A stretch of DNA of 39,968 bases, from NCBI GenBank assembly GCA_038318895.1, contig JBBQCS010000020.1, forward strand, positions 1-39,968, in the 5' to 3' direction. Position 1 is the stretch's first letter, and each line of letters begins with the position of its first letter. This document shows positions 7,497-14,599 of the stretch, one piece after another. The position numbers and the translations under genes are program-made. The DNA comes from UBA11222 sp030652895 (lineage in GTDB: Bacteria; Pseudomonadota; Alphaproteobacteria; UBA11222). The notes beneath the pieces were generated by a model. It saw only the letters and a program-made list of their open reading frames with translations, ran no database searches and was not told where the DNA came from.

Positions 7497-8618
7497 ATGA
7501 ACACACTGATCACCGGCAGTATTTCAAGTACCGTAGAAGCCGTACTGATAAACATCTTGGCCGCGGCGATCGCCGCCGGTCTCGCGATGGTAGCGTATAT
7601 CATCGTATTCACGGCACTCGACCGGCTCACGAAGCGCACAAGTGGGATCATCGACAATTCCCTGGTGCGCCATGCGAAGAAGCCTGCCCGCACCATCTTT
7701 GTAATCCTCGGTTTGCTGTTGGCTTTGCCAAGCCTCACTATTGCCGACGATATCAAAGTCAGCATAGAGCGTTTGCTAAGTCTGGCCCTGACTGCAGCCG
7801 TCGGCTGGCTGGCGGTCAATCTGACCAGAGTCATCAACGATGTCGTTGCGGCCCGATACAACATCGGCGTCGCGGATAATCTGACAGCCAGAGAGGTTCA
7901 CACACGTGTACGGCTGTTGCAGCGCATCCTGGCGGCAATCGTCATCGTCATTACATTGTGCCTGATTCTGATGGCGATCCCCGGAATCCGGCAGATCGGG
8001 GTCACCCTTTTTGCGTCCGCTGGGATTGCCGGCATTGTAGGCGGTCTTGCTGCGCGCCCGGCACTGTCGAACCTGATTGCCGGCGTGCAGCTAGCGCTGA
8101 CGCAGCCCATTCGTATCGAGGACGTTGTCATTGTCGAGGGCGAATGGGGCTGGATCGAAGAGATACGCATGACATTCGTCGTCGTCCGCGTCTGGGATCT
8201 CAGGCGCCTGATCGTGCCGCTTTCCTATTTTATTGAAACACCGTTTCAGAATTGGACACGCAAAACCGCTGATATTCTGGGGACAGTATTCCTCTATACC
8301 GACTACACCGTGCCGGTTCAGTGCGTCCGCGACGAACTGCACCAAATACTTAAAAACTCAGAGCTATGGGACGGTGAGGTCTGGGGGCTTCAGGTCACAA
8401 ATACGACGGAGCACACCCTTGAGCTGCGCGCACTGATGGGCGCCCGCAATTCGGGCGACGCCTGGACGCTGCGCTGTGATGTCAGAGAAAAATTGATCGA
8501 TTTCATGCAGAGAGAATATCCCGAGGCCCTGCCGCGTCTGCGTGGCGAATTGACAGGCAACGAATCCCCGCTTTCATTGCGGCGCGATGAAAACCGCGCC
8601 ACGACGGCGACACCATAA
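7497..8618 (+). CDS. MscS family mechanosensitive ion channel
   Basis: An inner-membrane small-conductance channel of 373 residues that releases solutes on hypo-osmotic shock. The ATG at 7497 follows GGAGG (7486-7490) with good spacing; the frame stays open upstream but without family likeness. N-terminal membrane helices occur at about 14-40, 62-80 and 90-108. The pore-lining segment is the Gly/Ala-rich stretch around residues 155-195 (GVTLFASAGIAGIVGGLAA), followed by the beta domain signature (QPIRIEDVVIVEGEWGWIEE and LRRLIVPLSYF) and a C-terminal alpha/beta cage. It is more like the short YbdG/MscS-like group than E. coli MscS itself. Its neighbourhood of stress genes fits a role in osmotic downshift. 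Confidence 0.9.
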   Translation: MNTLITGSISSTVEAVLINILAAAIAAGLAMVAYIIVFTALDRLTKRTSGIIDNSLVRHAKKPARTIFVILGLLLALPSLTIADDIKVSIERLLSLALTAAVGWLAVNLTRVINDVVAARYNIGVADNLTAREVHTRVRLLQRILAAIVIVITLCLILMAIPGIRQIGVTLFASAGIAGIVGGLAARPALSNLIAGVQLALTQPIRIEDVVIVEGEWGWIEEIRMTFVVVRVWDLRRLIVPLSYFIETPFQNWTRKTADILGTVFLYTDYTVPVQCVRDELHQILKNSELWDGEVWGLQVTNTTEHTLELRALMGARNSGDAWTLRCDVREKLIDFMQREYPEALPRLRGELTGNESPLSLRRDENRATTATP

Positions 8619-8635
8619 AACAGATGACAACTTAA

Positions 8636-8645
8636 GGGGGGGGGG
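8636..8645. repeat. Ten-base G homopolymer between convergent genes
   Basis: Ten consecutive G residues lie 18 bp after the MscS-type stop codon and about 110 bp from the end of the convergent DUF305 gene. It is intergenic and probably part of neither reading frame. Such tracts can slip in replication and are prone to sequencing error. Confidence 0.9.
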
Positions 8646-8668
8646 CCGTAGTTTCCGACGACGGTTCG

Positions 8669-8690
8669 AAACGCCTCCCGGCTGGCGTTT
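8669..8690. terminator. Possible hairpin terminator between convergent genes
   Basis: A 7-bp stem (8669-8675 with 8684-8690) with an 8-nt loop ends in only three T residues on either strand. It sits between the convergent MscS-type and DUF305 genes, where a bidirectional terminator would be expected, but it is weak. Confidence 0.35.
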
Positions 8691-8757
8691 GACCTCGTGC
8701 TTTCGTGATCTATATTTATGCGTCAAACCACCCTGCACGGAGGGGGATTCCTCGCCG

Positions 8758-9282
8758 TTATTTAGTTGCGTCAAATTCAGGGAGTGCGCGGCTGATCGCT
8801 GTCGCTTCGGTCTCGGCCTTTCCGTTTTCGCGGATATCTTCGATTAACCAATTCATTTCTTTGATCTCCCGGCGCTGCGCCTCAATGATTTTATCGGCAA
8901 GTGTCCGGACGCGCACATCGTCGATGCCAGCGCGTTCACTCGTAAGAATGGCGATGGAGTGGTGTGGAATCATCGCTTTCATATATGACACATCTCCAAC
9001 CGTAACCTGGCTGCGCACGAGCCAGAGAGCACCGGCAAACACGATAAGACTACCTGCGAAAATGCCCGCATTAATCTTTGTATTTTTGTACATGTTCAGC
9101 ATAAAGCTGAGCATGATGACGGCCATCGCCGCACCCATGAGAATGGTCATGTAGAACCGCGTTTCGCTCCAGCGAACATGACTTGTTTCGTACGAGTTGA
9201 GGTACATCACCCCAAACATTACGACCATCGATGTTGCGATCATCGCGCCAAACTTCCAGTATTTTTTAGTGTCTTCGTTCAT
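8758..9282 (-). CDS. DUF305 membrane protein
   Basis: A 174-residue protein with three N-terminal membrane segments (about 11-30, 42-62 and 73-91) and a C-terminal DUF305 domain carrying the family motif YMKAMIPHHSIAI, rich in His and Met. DUF305 proteins are ferritin-like helical domains often found near copper or heavy-metal resistance genes; the exact reaction is not established. No other metal-resistance gene is adjacent. The last ~20 residues (from ENGKAETEA) look like a non-conserved tail. A perfect GGAAC-N16-CGTT promoter lies about 60 bp upstream, so expression under the general stress response is likely. Confidence 0.88.
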   Translation of the reverse strand: MNEDTKKYWKFGAMIATSMVVMFGVMYLNSYETSHVRWSETRFYMTILMGAAMAVIMLSFMLNMYKNTKINAGIFAGSLIVFAGALWLVRSQVTVGDVSYMKAMIPHHSIAILTSERAGIDDVRVRTLADKIIEAQRREIKEMNWLIEDIRENGKAETEATAISRALPEFDATK

Positions 9283-9341
9283 CTGATTTTTTCTTTCTGA
9301 TCGTTTCCAAAAAACGCAGTACGCGAGACTTACAGTTGGTA

Positions 9342-9366
9342 AACGTCAAACCGGGAAGAGAGTTCC
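9342..9366 (-). promoter_or_regulatory. EcfG-type general-stress promoter for the DUF305 gene
   Basis: On the minus strand: GGAAC (9366-9362), a 16-nt spacer, and CGTT (9345-9342), an exact match to the alphaproteobacterial EcfG consensus. The ATG of the DUF305 gene lies 60 bp downstream, giving a leader of about 50 nt. The site overlaps nothing else: the EEP-fold gene ends at 9371. Confidence 0.75.
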
Positions 9367-9370
9367 GGGT

Positions 9371-10171
9371 TCACAGGAAACCGCGTGAATGTGCGGCCGT
9401 ATTCGCCTCCGGCAGGATAGCGCGGGTCTCGAACTCGGCCGTGACCGGCAAGTGGTCTGACGCCAGGCGCGCGAGCGGGGATCCATGCGCCCGGACGACG
9501 GGCAAAGGAAGCGCAAACGCCAGGATGCGGTCAAGCGCCAGAACGGGCCAGAATGACGGAAAACTTGCCGCGCGTCCCGTTGCGCCGCACACAGCCAGCA
9601 GCGGACGCAATGTCGGGTGTCCGGGGCGCCAGTCGTTAAAGTCACCAAGAAGCACGCCCGGTTGACCGGGCCGCTCGAGGACAATGTCTCGCAACCGCGT
9701 AGCCTGGCGCCGCCGCTCACGAGCAGCAAGTCCCAGATGTGTGACAATGACGCGCAGACTGTTGCCACAGACCTCGAGATCGGCATCGATCGCACCGCGC
9801 GGTTCTCGCCTCACCTCACTCAGATCAATTTGCCGCGTGCGCTGGATAGGCAAGCGTGTCAGCAAAAGGTTGCCGTAGTGGCCCCGATGGTTACGAATGT
9901 TCGGACCGGCCACCGCTTGATATCCGGGCAAATGGGTCAGATACTCGAGTTGCGCCCCCTGCCCGTCTGAATCGTGATGCCAATCGACTTCCTGCAGGCC
10001 GATAACATCAGCACTGAGTTCATTGATGACAGCCGCAACACGCGCGGGATCCCGGCGCCGGTCATTTCCCACGGCACGATGGATGTTGTATGAGGCAAAA
10101 CGCAACGGGCCAGAAGCGGTCCGAACAGCGGTATCTGATATGTATTCACGGGGCTTCATCGGCGTCTGCAC
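9371..10171 (-). CDS. Endonuclease/exonuclease/phosphatase (EEP) fold hydrolase
   Basis: A 266-residue protein of the EEP superfamily (Mg-dependent phosphodiesterases such as ExoIII, DNase I, sphingomyelinases). Family motifs appear in order: FASYNIHRAVG (~24-34), GLQEVDW with the metal-binding Glu (~58-64), VTHLGL (~143), LLGDFNDW with Asp-Asn (~175) and SDHLPV with the catalytic Asp-His near residue 239. No signal peptide is seen. The start overlaps the end of the upstream phospholipase D gene by 26 nt (a second ATG at 10159 would give a 14-nt overlap), so the two are co-translated. Pairing with a PLD/VTT protein suggests a membrane phospholipid phosphodiester substrate rather than DNA; that is inference. 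Confidence 0.88.
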   Translation of the reverse strand: MQTPMKPREYISDTAVRTASGPLRFASYNIHRAVGNDRRRDPARVAAVINELSADVIGLQEVDWHHDSDGQGAQLEYLTHLPGYQAVAGPNIRNHRGHYGNLLLTRLPIQRTRQIDLSEVRREPRGAIDADLEVCGNSLRVIVTHLGLAARERRRQATRLRDIVLERPGQPGVLLGDFNDWRPGHPTLRPLLAVCGATGRAASFPSFWPVLALDRILAFALPLPVVRAHGSPLARLASDHLPVTAEFETRAILPEANTAAHSRGFL

Positions 10172-12308
10172 GGCGGTGGATGAAGTGCCGCCAGGACCAT
10201 TTTACGGCTGTTCCAATTACGAGAAGCAACGCGATCAGCACTCCAATATTAAGAGCGCTGGGCTCGTGCACGACCTCGCCGAGTTGACTGGAGAACAGCG
10301 TAATCGCCGAGATACCAGGCGCCATCCCCAACATCGTTCCGAAGACGAAGTCTCGAAAGCGGATGTGCGCCGCACCGGCTGCTATGTTGACCACTGTAAA
10401 AGGCGCCACGGGCACCAGCCGGATCACAGTCATAGACAGTAGACCACGCCTTGCGAGTTGCAGGCTGATGCGATCGAACCAGCCCCCTGAGAAGCGCCGC
10501 AACCCCTTACGTCCAAGCAATAGTCCCATCCCATATCCGGTCACCGCACCGAGAACGGATCCTGTCCCGGCTACAAGCAGTCCGGTCAAAGGCCCGTAAA
10601 ACAGGCCCGTTGCCGCGATCAGGACTATCACGGGAAACATGACCAACCCGCCAATCACATAGGCGAGAAGGATCGCGGCAGTGGCTGACCATCCGCTGCG
10701 TTGCGCGTCCGCCCATGCCACCAGCGTCGAGACATCAACGAACTCTGAAATCGGTCCCCAGCGCCACAGTGCTGCAAGTCCCAAAAGCATTATGACTACG
10801 GCTGCCAGGCGGACTAACGCGCTGCGGAGCGTCATTTGTCCAGCCTTGTCGCCTGCAAGTTGGTCAGCGATTTGCTCGGGCTTGACCGGTCTGTCAGGGT
10901 CAAGGAGCTCTGAGTCCGCAAGCGCGGTGTCGATCGAATCGGGTGAAATGTTGGGGAACGAAACGAGGCTTCGGCCGGAGCCTGTAAGCTTCTCTATCGC
11001 CCCGATCAACGAACCGCATACCGAAATTTCTTTCACGATACTGTCAAGTGATACCCCAAGATGCTCTGCGAGCAGACGATTGCGAAATGCCGTAATCGAT
11101 TTTACCGCAAGGGAGCCAGGTTCACCTTCTACCGCCAGATCGCATTCGGTATCGAGCCCCATGGAGCGATTGTTAAGATTTGCCGACCCAATATGCGAAA
11201 ATCGGCCGTCTACAATCATGAGCTTGGCATGCACTTTTACCGGCACGTCGCCCTGTGCCCCCACGACGGGCATGTACACCCGAAACCGTCCATATTTGTC
11301 GGCGTTACGAAGCCGTGCGAGCAGGCAGCGCTGCCGCACACCCATCGCATTCTGTTCTAGCCAGCCTGTTGGCTCTTGCGGCAGAACGAGCACGATCTCG
11401 GGACAGTCAGCGTTCCCAAGCCTGTCCAAAATTGCACGAGCAACAGTCGTCGCAGAGAAATACTGGTTTTCGATATACACTGTTTGCGTAGCCCGGCCTA
11501 TGGCGTCCAGAAACAGCGCCTCGATTTCGCGCGCTTCCGGACGGCCCTTCCACGCCGCGTGGGTGCGGGCAATCGCCACCTCTATATCTCTAATATCCGC
11601 GGGGAGATCCTCGGGCCAACAATCCTCAGCCGTCTCAGTAGGCCGCAGCCGTTGTCCCGTCGCGCGCGCCCAGCGGTCTCGCGCCACATCGGCTATAGCC
11701 TGTGCGGCGGCGCCGTCCACAGCGACTTGCACGTCATGGTAAGGCCCATAAGGCGCGCCATCGGGATTCCGCCGGCGCCGGTCGCAGGAAAAATGTTCGG
11801 GCCCGTCCAGTCTGCCCACTGTCAGATCGATCCCGCCGACAAACGCAATACTGTCATCTATCACCACAGTCTTCTGATGGTGCGACGCACCGAGCGGATG
11901 TTGATCGTCCAACGCAAAGCAGACCCTCGGATGTGTGAACCAATCAAATCGCGCCTGCGTCAGCCATTCACGGTCCAGGCTGTAAAAAAGCGGCGAGTCC
12001 CAATTCAGAACGTTGATTTGCAGGCCGTCGCGCCGGGTAGCCAGATGGCTGAGCAGCATACCGAGCTCATTGGGAACGTCAGGACGTGCGTCATCGGGAA
12101 ATTCCAGCGGTGTACGGCTGTTCACGTCCCAGCCGATGATAAGAATTGAGTGCCGCGCCCGTAGGGCGGCAGACTTGAAGGCGTGAAAATAGGACTCCGC
12201 GTCCACCAGGAACGCCACCCGATCGGCGTGCTCCGTTTTCCAGCAATTGCGCCCTTTGATAATAAACCGGTCAGTCTGGTCTTGACCGCAATTACCTTCC
12301 TTGCTCAT
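10146..12308 (-). CDS. Phospholipase D - VTT (TVP38/DedA-like) fusion protein
   Basis: A 720-residue two-part membrane protein. The N-terminal ~430 residues are a phospholipase D superfamily hydrolase/transferase with two HKD motifs: His144-x-Lys146-x4-Asp151 (HHQKTVVID) and His360-x-Lys362-x4-Asp367 (VHAKLMIVD), each followed by the usual Gly-Gly or Gly-Ser. After a linker, residues ~505-710 are a polytopic VTT/SNARE-associated domain (TVP38/TMEM64/DedA group) with the family segment RLVPVAPFTVVNIAAGAA. PLD enzymes cleave or transfer phosphatidyl groups; VTT-type proteins are linked to lipid scrambling. The fusion implies phospholipid turnover at the inner membrane. It is followed by an overlapping EEP-fold hydrolase gene. 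The start uses ATG; the first ~25 residues are not conserved-looking. Confidence 0.9.
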   Translation of the reverse strand: MSKEGNCGQDQTDRFIIKGRNCWKTEHADRVAFLVDAESYFHAFKSAALRARHSILIIGWDVNSRTPLEFPDDARPDVPNELGMLLSHLATRRDGLQINVLNWDSPLFYSLDREWLTQARFDWFTHPRVCFALDDQHPLGASHHQKTVVIDDSIAFVGGIDLTVGRLDGPEHFSCDRRRRNPDGAPYGPYHDVQVAVDGAAAQAIADVARDRWARATGQRLRPTETAEDCWPEDLPADIRDIEVAIARTHAAWKGRPEAREIEALFLDAIGRATQTVYIENQYFSATTVARAILDRLGNADCPEIVLVLPQEPTGWLEQNAMGVRQRCLLARLRNADKYGRFRVYMPVVGAQGDVPVKVHAKLMIVDGRFSHIGSANLNNRSMGLDTECDLAVEGEPGSLAVKSITAFRNRLLAEHLGVSLDSIVKEISVCGSLIGAIEKLTGSGRSLVSFPNISPDSIDTALADSELLDPDRPVKPEQIADQLAGDKAGQMTLRSALVRLAAVVIMLLGLAALWRWGPISEFVDVSTLVAWADAQRSGWSATAAILLAYVIGGLVMFPVIVLIAATGLFYGPLTGLLVAGTGSVLGAVTGYGMGLLLGRKGLRRFSGGWFDRISLQLARRGLLSMTVIRLVPVAPFTVVNIAAGAAHIRFRDFVFGTMLGMAPGISAITLFSSQLGEVVHEPSALNIGVLIALLLVIGTAVKWSWRHFIHRRADADEAP

Positions 12309-13013
12309 CTTCTCAAAAACCTGCCATGATCCGGATAGCAGATATTAGGCTGATGATGTCTGGAATTTTCATATGCTCTCCTCGCACCATCGCTATAGGC
12401 ATGAACCCACCCGCCGATTGCCACGGCTAGTGTCAGTAACGTTTGTGAGGAGCTTTTGTTGCATGTTCGTTTCAGAATAACGAAGCACGGGGCTTTGTGC
12501 AGGCAAGACTCTCGAAAATCAACGCGTTACTCGTCGAGAAGCGGACAGCATCCTCTCTTTGCCCTCCGGCGCGCCCGGCGGCGTAACGGCTCTTTAGCGC
12601 CAGCGCCATAAAGTCCCGCGTGAATGGGCGTCCCCGCACGGAGTGTCTGGACAGCCGCTGGCTCAACGGACGCAGGTCACGGGGAGCGCAAATGAGCAAA
12701 CAGAAGTTTTGCTGAGCTGGCTAACGGTATAGAAGTCGTTTCTGCGAATGCGAACCGTGCGGAAGTGATGTGGAAACTTCTTCGCACAATGATTGAGCAG
12801 GTCAGGCCGCCCCCCTAAGAGCGCCTCAAAAGTTGAGAGAAGCGCTTTCCACGAAAGGCCATACCCAATGTGGCCAAAATGGGCGACTTTTCCATTGAGC
12901 GCGCGATCCAGGAATGCGCCACGAAGTTTTGAAATGTCACACCTGTGCCCGCTTAGTTTTCGCCGCCGCAACAAATTTTGCGCGAGTACGGCTCCAAAAA
13001 ATTATTGAGCGAT
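12309..13013. other. Gene-free region between the PLD-VTT gene and the glg/tre operon
   Basis: About 700 bp between divergent transcription units. Open frames here (for example 12663-12974 and 12472-12699 on the minus strand) have no recognisable domain and are not supported. One plus-strand frame around 12690-12950 reads protein-like but contains several stops, so this may be decayed coding DNA. I see no RNA gene. Confidence 0.6.
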
Positions 13014-13038
13014 GGAACCATTAAGCCGCGAATTCGTT
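13014..13038 (+). promoter_or_regulatory. EcfG-type general-stress promoter of the glg/tre operon
   Basis: GGAAC (13014-13018), a 16-nt spacer, and CGTT (13035-13038) match exactly the alphaproteobacterial EcfG (sigma ECF15) promoter consensus. The predicted start of transcription (~13045) leaves a leader of about 60 nt before the glgA GTG at 13104. No other obvious promoter is seen closer to glgA. Confidence 0.8.
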
Positions 13039-13103
13039 AAACAAAGAGTGGGGTGGCGATAAAATTCTCATTGTGCTAATATATTTTAGAAGGAGTTGAC
13101 GGT

Positions 13104-14591
13104 GTGACACGCGTATTATTTATCGCGTCGGAAGTTTTTCCACTGATCAAAACCGGCGGATTAGCAGATGTCGCTGCGGCGTTACCGACGGCGTTACATA
13201 AACGTGGCGTTGATATCCGCGTTTTGCTGCCCGGTTATCCATCGGCGCTCGAAAATGCCGGCAGTTTGAAAGAAGTCATGCAGTTTAGCGACCCTCTCGG
13301 GTGCGGGCAAACACGGCTTCTGGAAACAAACCTGCCGGGAAGCGGCGTTAAAACGTGGCTGATTGACTGCCCGCAAATTTTTTCCCGGAACGGAGGGGCC
13401 TATCAGGATCCGGACGGCCAGGACTGGCACGATAATCATCTGCGGTTCGGACTGCTGAGCTACATTGCTACACTGTTGGCGACCGAACGCGGACAAAAAT
13501 GGTCTCCCGACATTGTGCATGCCAATGATTGGCATGCAGGTCTCGCCCCGGCGCTTGTTTCGGTGGCTAAAAACCCCCGCCCTGCAACAATATTCACCAT
13601 TCACAATCTTGCCTATCAGGGTATTTTTGCGCCCGAGGTGGCCGACCATCTCGATCTGCCGGCGGATATCGCATCAAGCATGGAGTTTTACGGCAGGCTT
13701 TCCTTCCTGAAGGCCGGTATTAAATGGGCGGACGCGGTCACCACCGTCAGCCCTAATTATGCCCAGGAGATTCTCTCCAGCGAAAATGGGTGCGGATTGG
13801 ATGGGCTGTTGCGCGAACGCGCGCCGGACCTTCATGGCATCATGAACGGCGTTGACTATGGAATTTGGAACCCGGAAACAGACACTTATCTGACGCATAA
13901 TTATGGACCGGGGCAGTTGTCATTTAAGTCCGCCTGCAAAACGGCGCTTCAAAATGAAGTTGGCCTTGACCAGGACGAGGCGGCACCGCTCGTCGGCTTC
14001 ATGAGCCGTATTGTCCATCAGAAAATGCCAGACATCGTACTGGAGGCGCTTCCCTCGCTGATCGAAACCGGCAAGCAATTTGTTCTTGTCGGCGACGGTG
14101 AGCGCCAATATGAGGACGGGTTTCGCGCGATGCAGGAGCGTTATCCGGGACGTGTGGCTGTGCGGATCGGATACCGTGAGGACTTGGCGCACCGCCTGCT
14201 CGCGGGCGTTGACGTTCTTTTACATCCTGCGCGCTTTGAGCCCTGTGGCCTGGTACCTCTTTATGCGATGCGCTACGGGACTGTTCCAGTCGGTTGCCGC
14301 AACGGAGGAATGGTGGACAGCATAATTGAGGGATCCCCAGCGGCATTGCGAAATGGCACCGCGACCGGGTTCTTTCTGGAAACCGAGACTGCCCAAGGGT
14401 TGCGCGACTGCATGGATCGCGTTTTCGATTTATACCGCAAACCCTTGTTATGGCGAAAACTGCAAGTGCATATCATGCAGCGCGATCATAGCTGGGCCGC
14501 TGCCGCGAAAGCGTACGACGGACTTTATCGCTCGCTCGCAAATCCATCCAATGACCTGGAGGCGCCTCTGTTATCGAAACTTTCCGCGTAA
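13104..14591 (+). CDS. glgA: Glycogen synthase (GT5)
   Basis: Transfers glucose from ADP-glucose (possibly UDP-glucose) to the non-reducing end of alpha-1,4-glucan, or to glucose-1-phosphate in the GlgM-like variant. The 495-residue protein has the two Rossmann domains of GT-B enzymes: the N-terminal KTGGLADV (donor-binding Lys15-x-Gly-Gly motif), HANDWHAGL (~135), and the C-terminal PARFEPCGLVPLYAM with the conserved Glu. The GTG start is chosen because AGGAG (13091-13095) stands 8 bp upstream and family homology begins at once (TRVLFIASE). It is the first gene of the operon, directly behind an EcfG-type promoter; the next gene starts 8 bp after its stop. No glgC for making ADP-glucose is in the window. 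Confidence 0.95.
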   Translation: MTRVLFIASEVFPLIKTGGLADVAAALPTALHKRGVDIRVLLPGYPSALENAGSLKEVMQFSDPLGCGQTRLLETNLPGSGVKTWLIDCPQIFSRNGGAYQDPDGQDWHDNHLRFGLLSYIATLLATERGQKWSPDIVHANDWHAGLAPALVSVAKNPRPATIFTIHNLAYQGIFAPEVADHLDLPADIASSMEFYGRLSFLKAGIKWADAVTTVSPNYAQEILSSENGCGLDGLLRERAPDLHGIMNGVDYGIWNPETDTYLTHNYGPGQLSFKSACKTALQNEVGLDQDEAAPLVGFMSRIVHQKMPDIVLEALPSLIETGKQFVLVGDGERQYEDGFRAMQERYPGRVAVRIGYREDLAHRLLAGVDVLLHPARFEPCGLVPLYAMRYGTVPVGCRNGGMVDSIIEGSPAALRNGTATGFFLETETAQGLRDCMDRVFDLYRKPLLWRKLQVHIMQRDHSWAAAAKAYDGLYRSLANPSNDLEAPLLSKLSA

Positions 14592-14599
14592 ATGCGCCT

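Noticed and set aside
10681..11742. Plus-strand open frame of 353 codons
   Set aside because: It is antisense to the PLD-VTT gene; the Ser/Arg/Ala-rich product is typical of shadow frames in GC-rich DNA.
12663..12974. Minus-strand frame of 103 codons in the gap before glgA
   Set aside because: No domain, no ribosome binding site seen, and an opposite-strand frame reads equally protein-like with stops; not supported as a gene.
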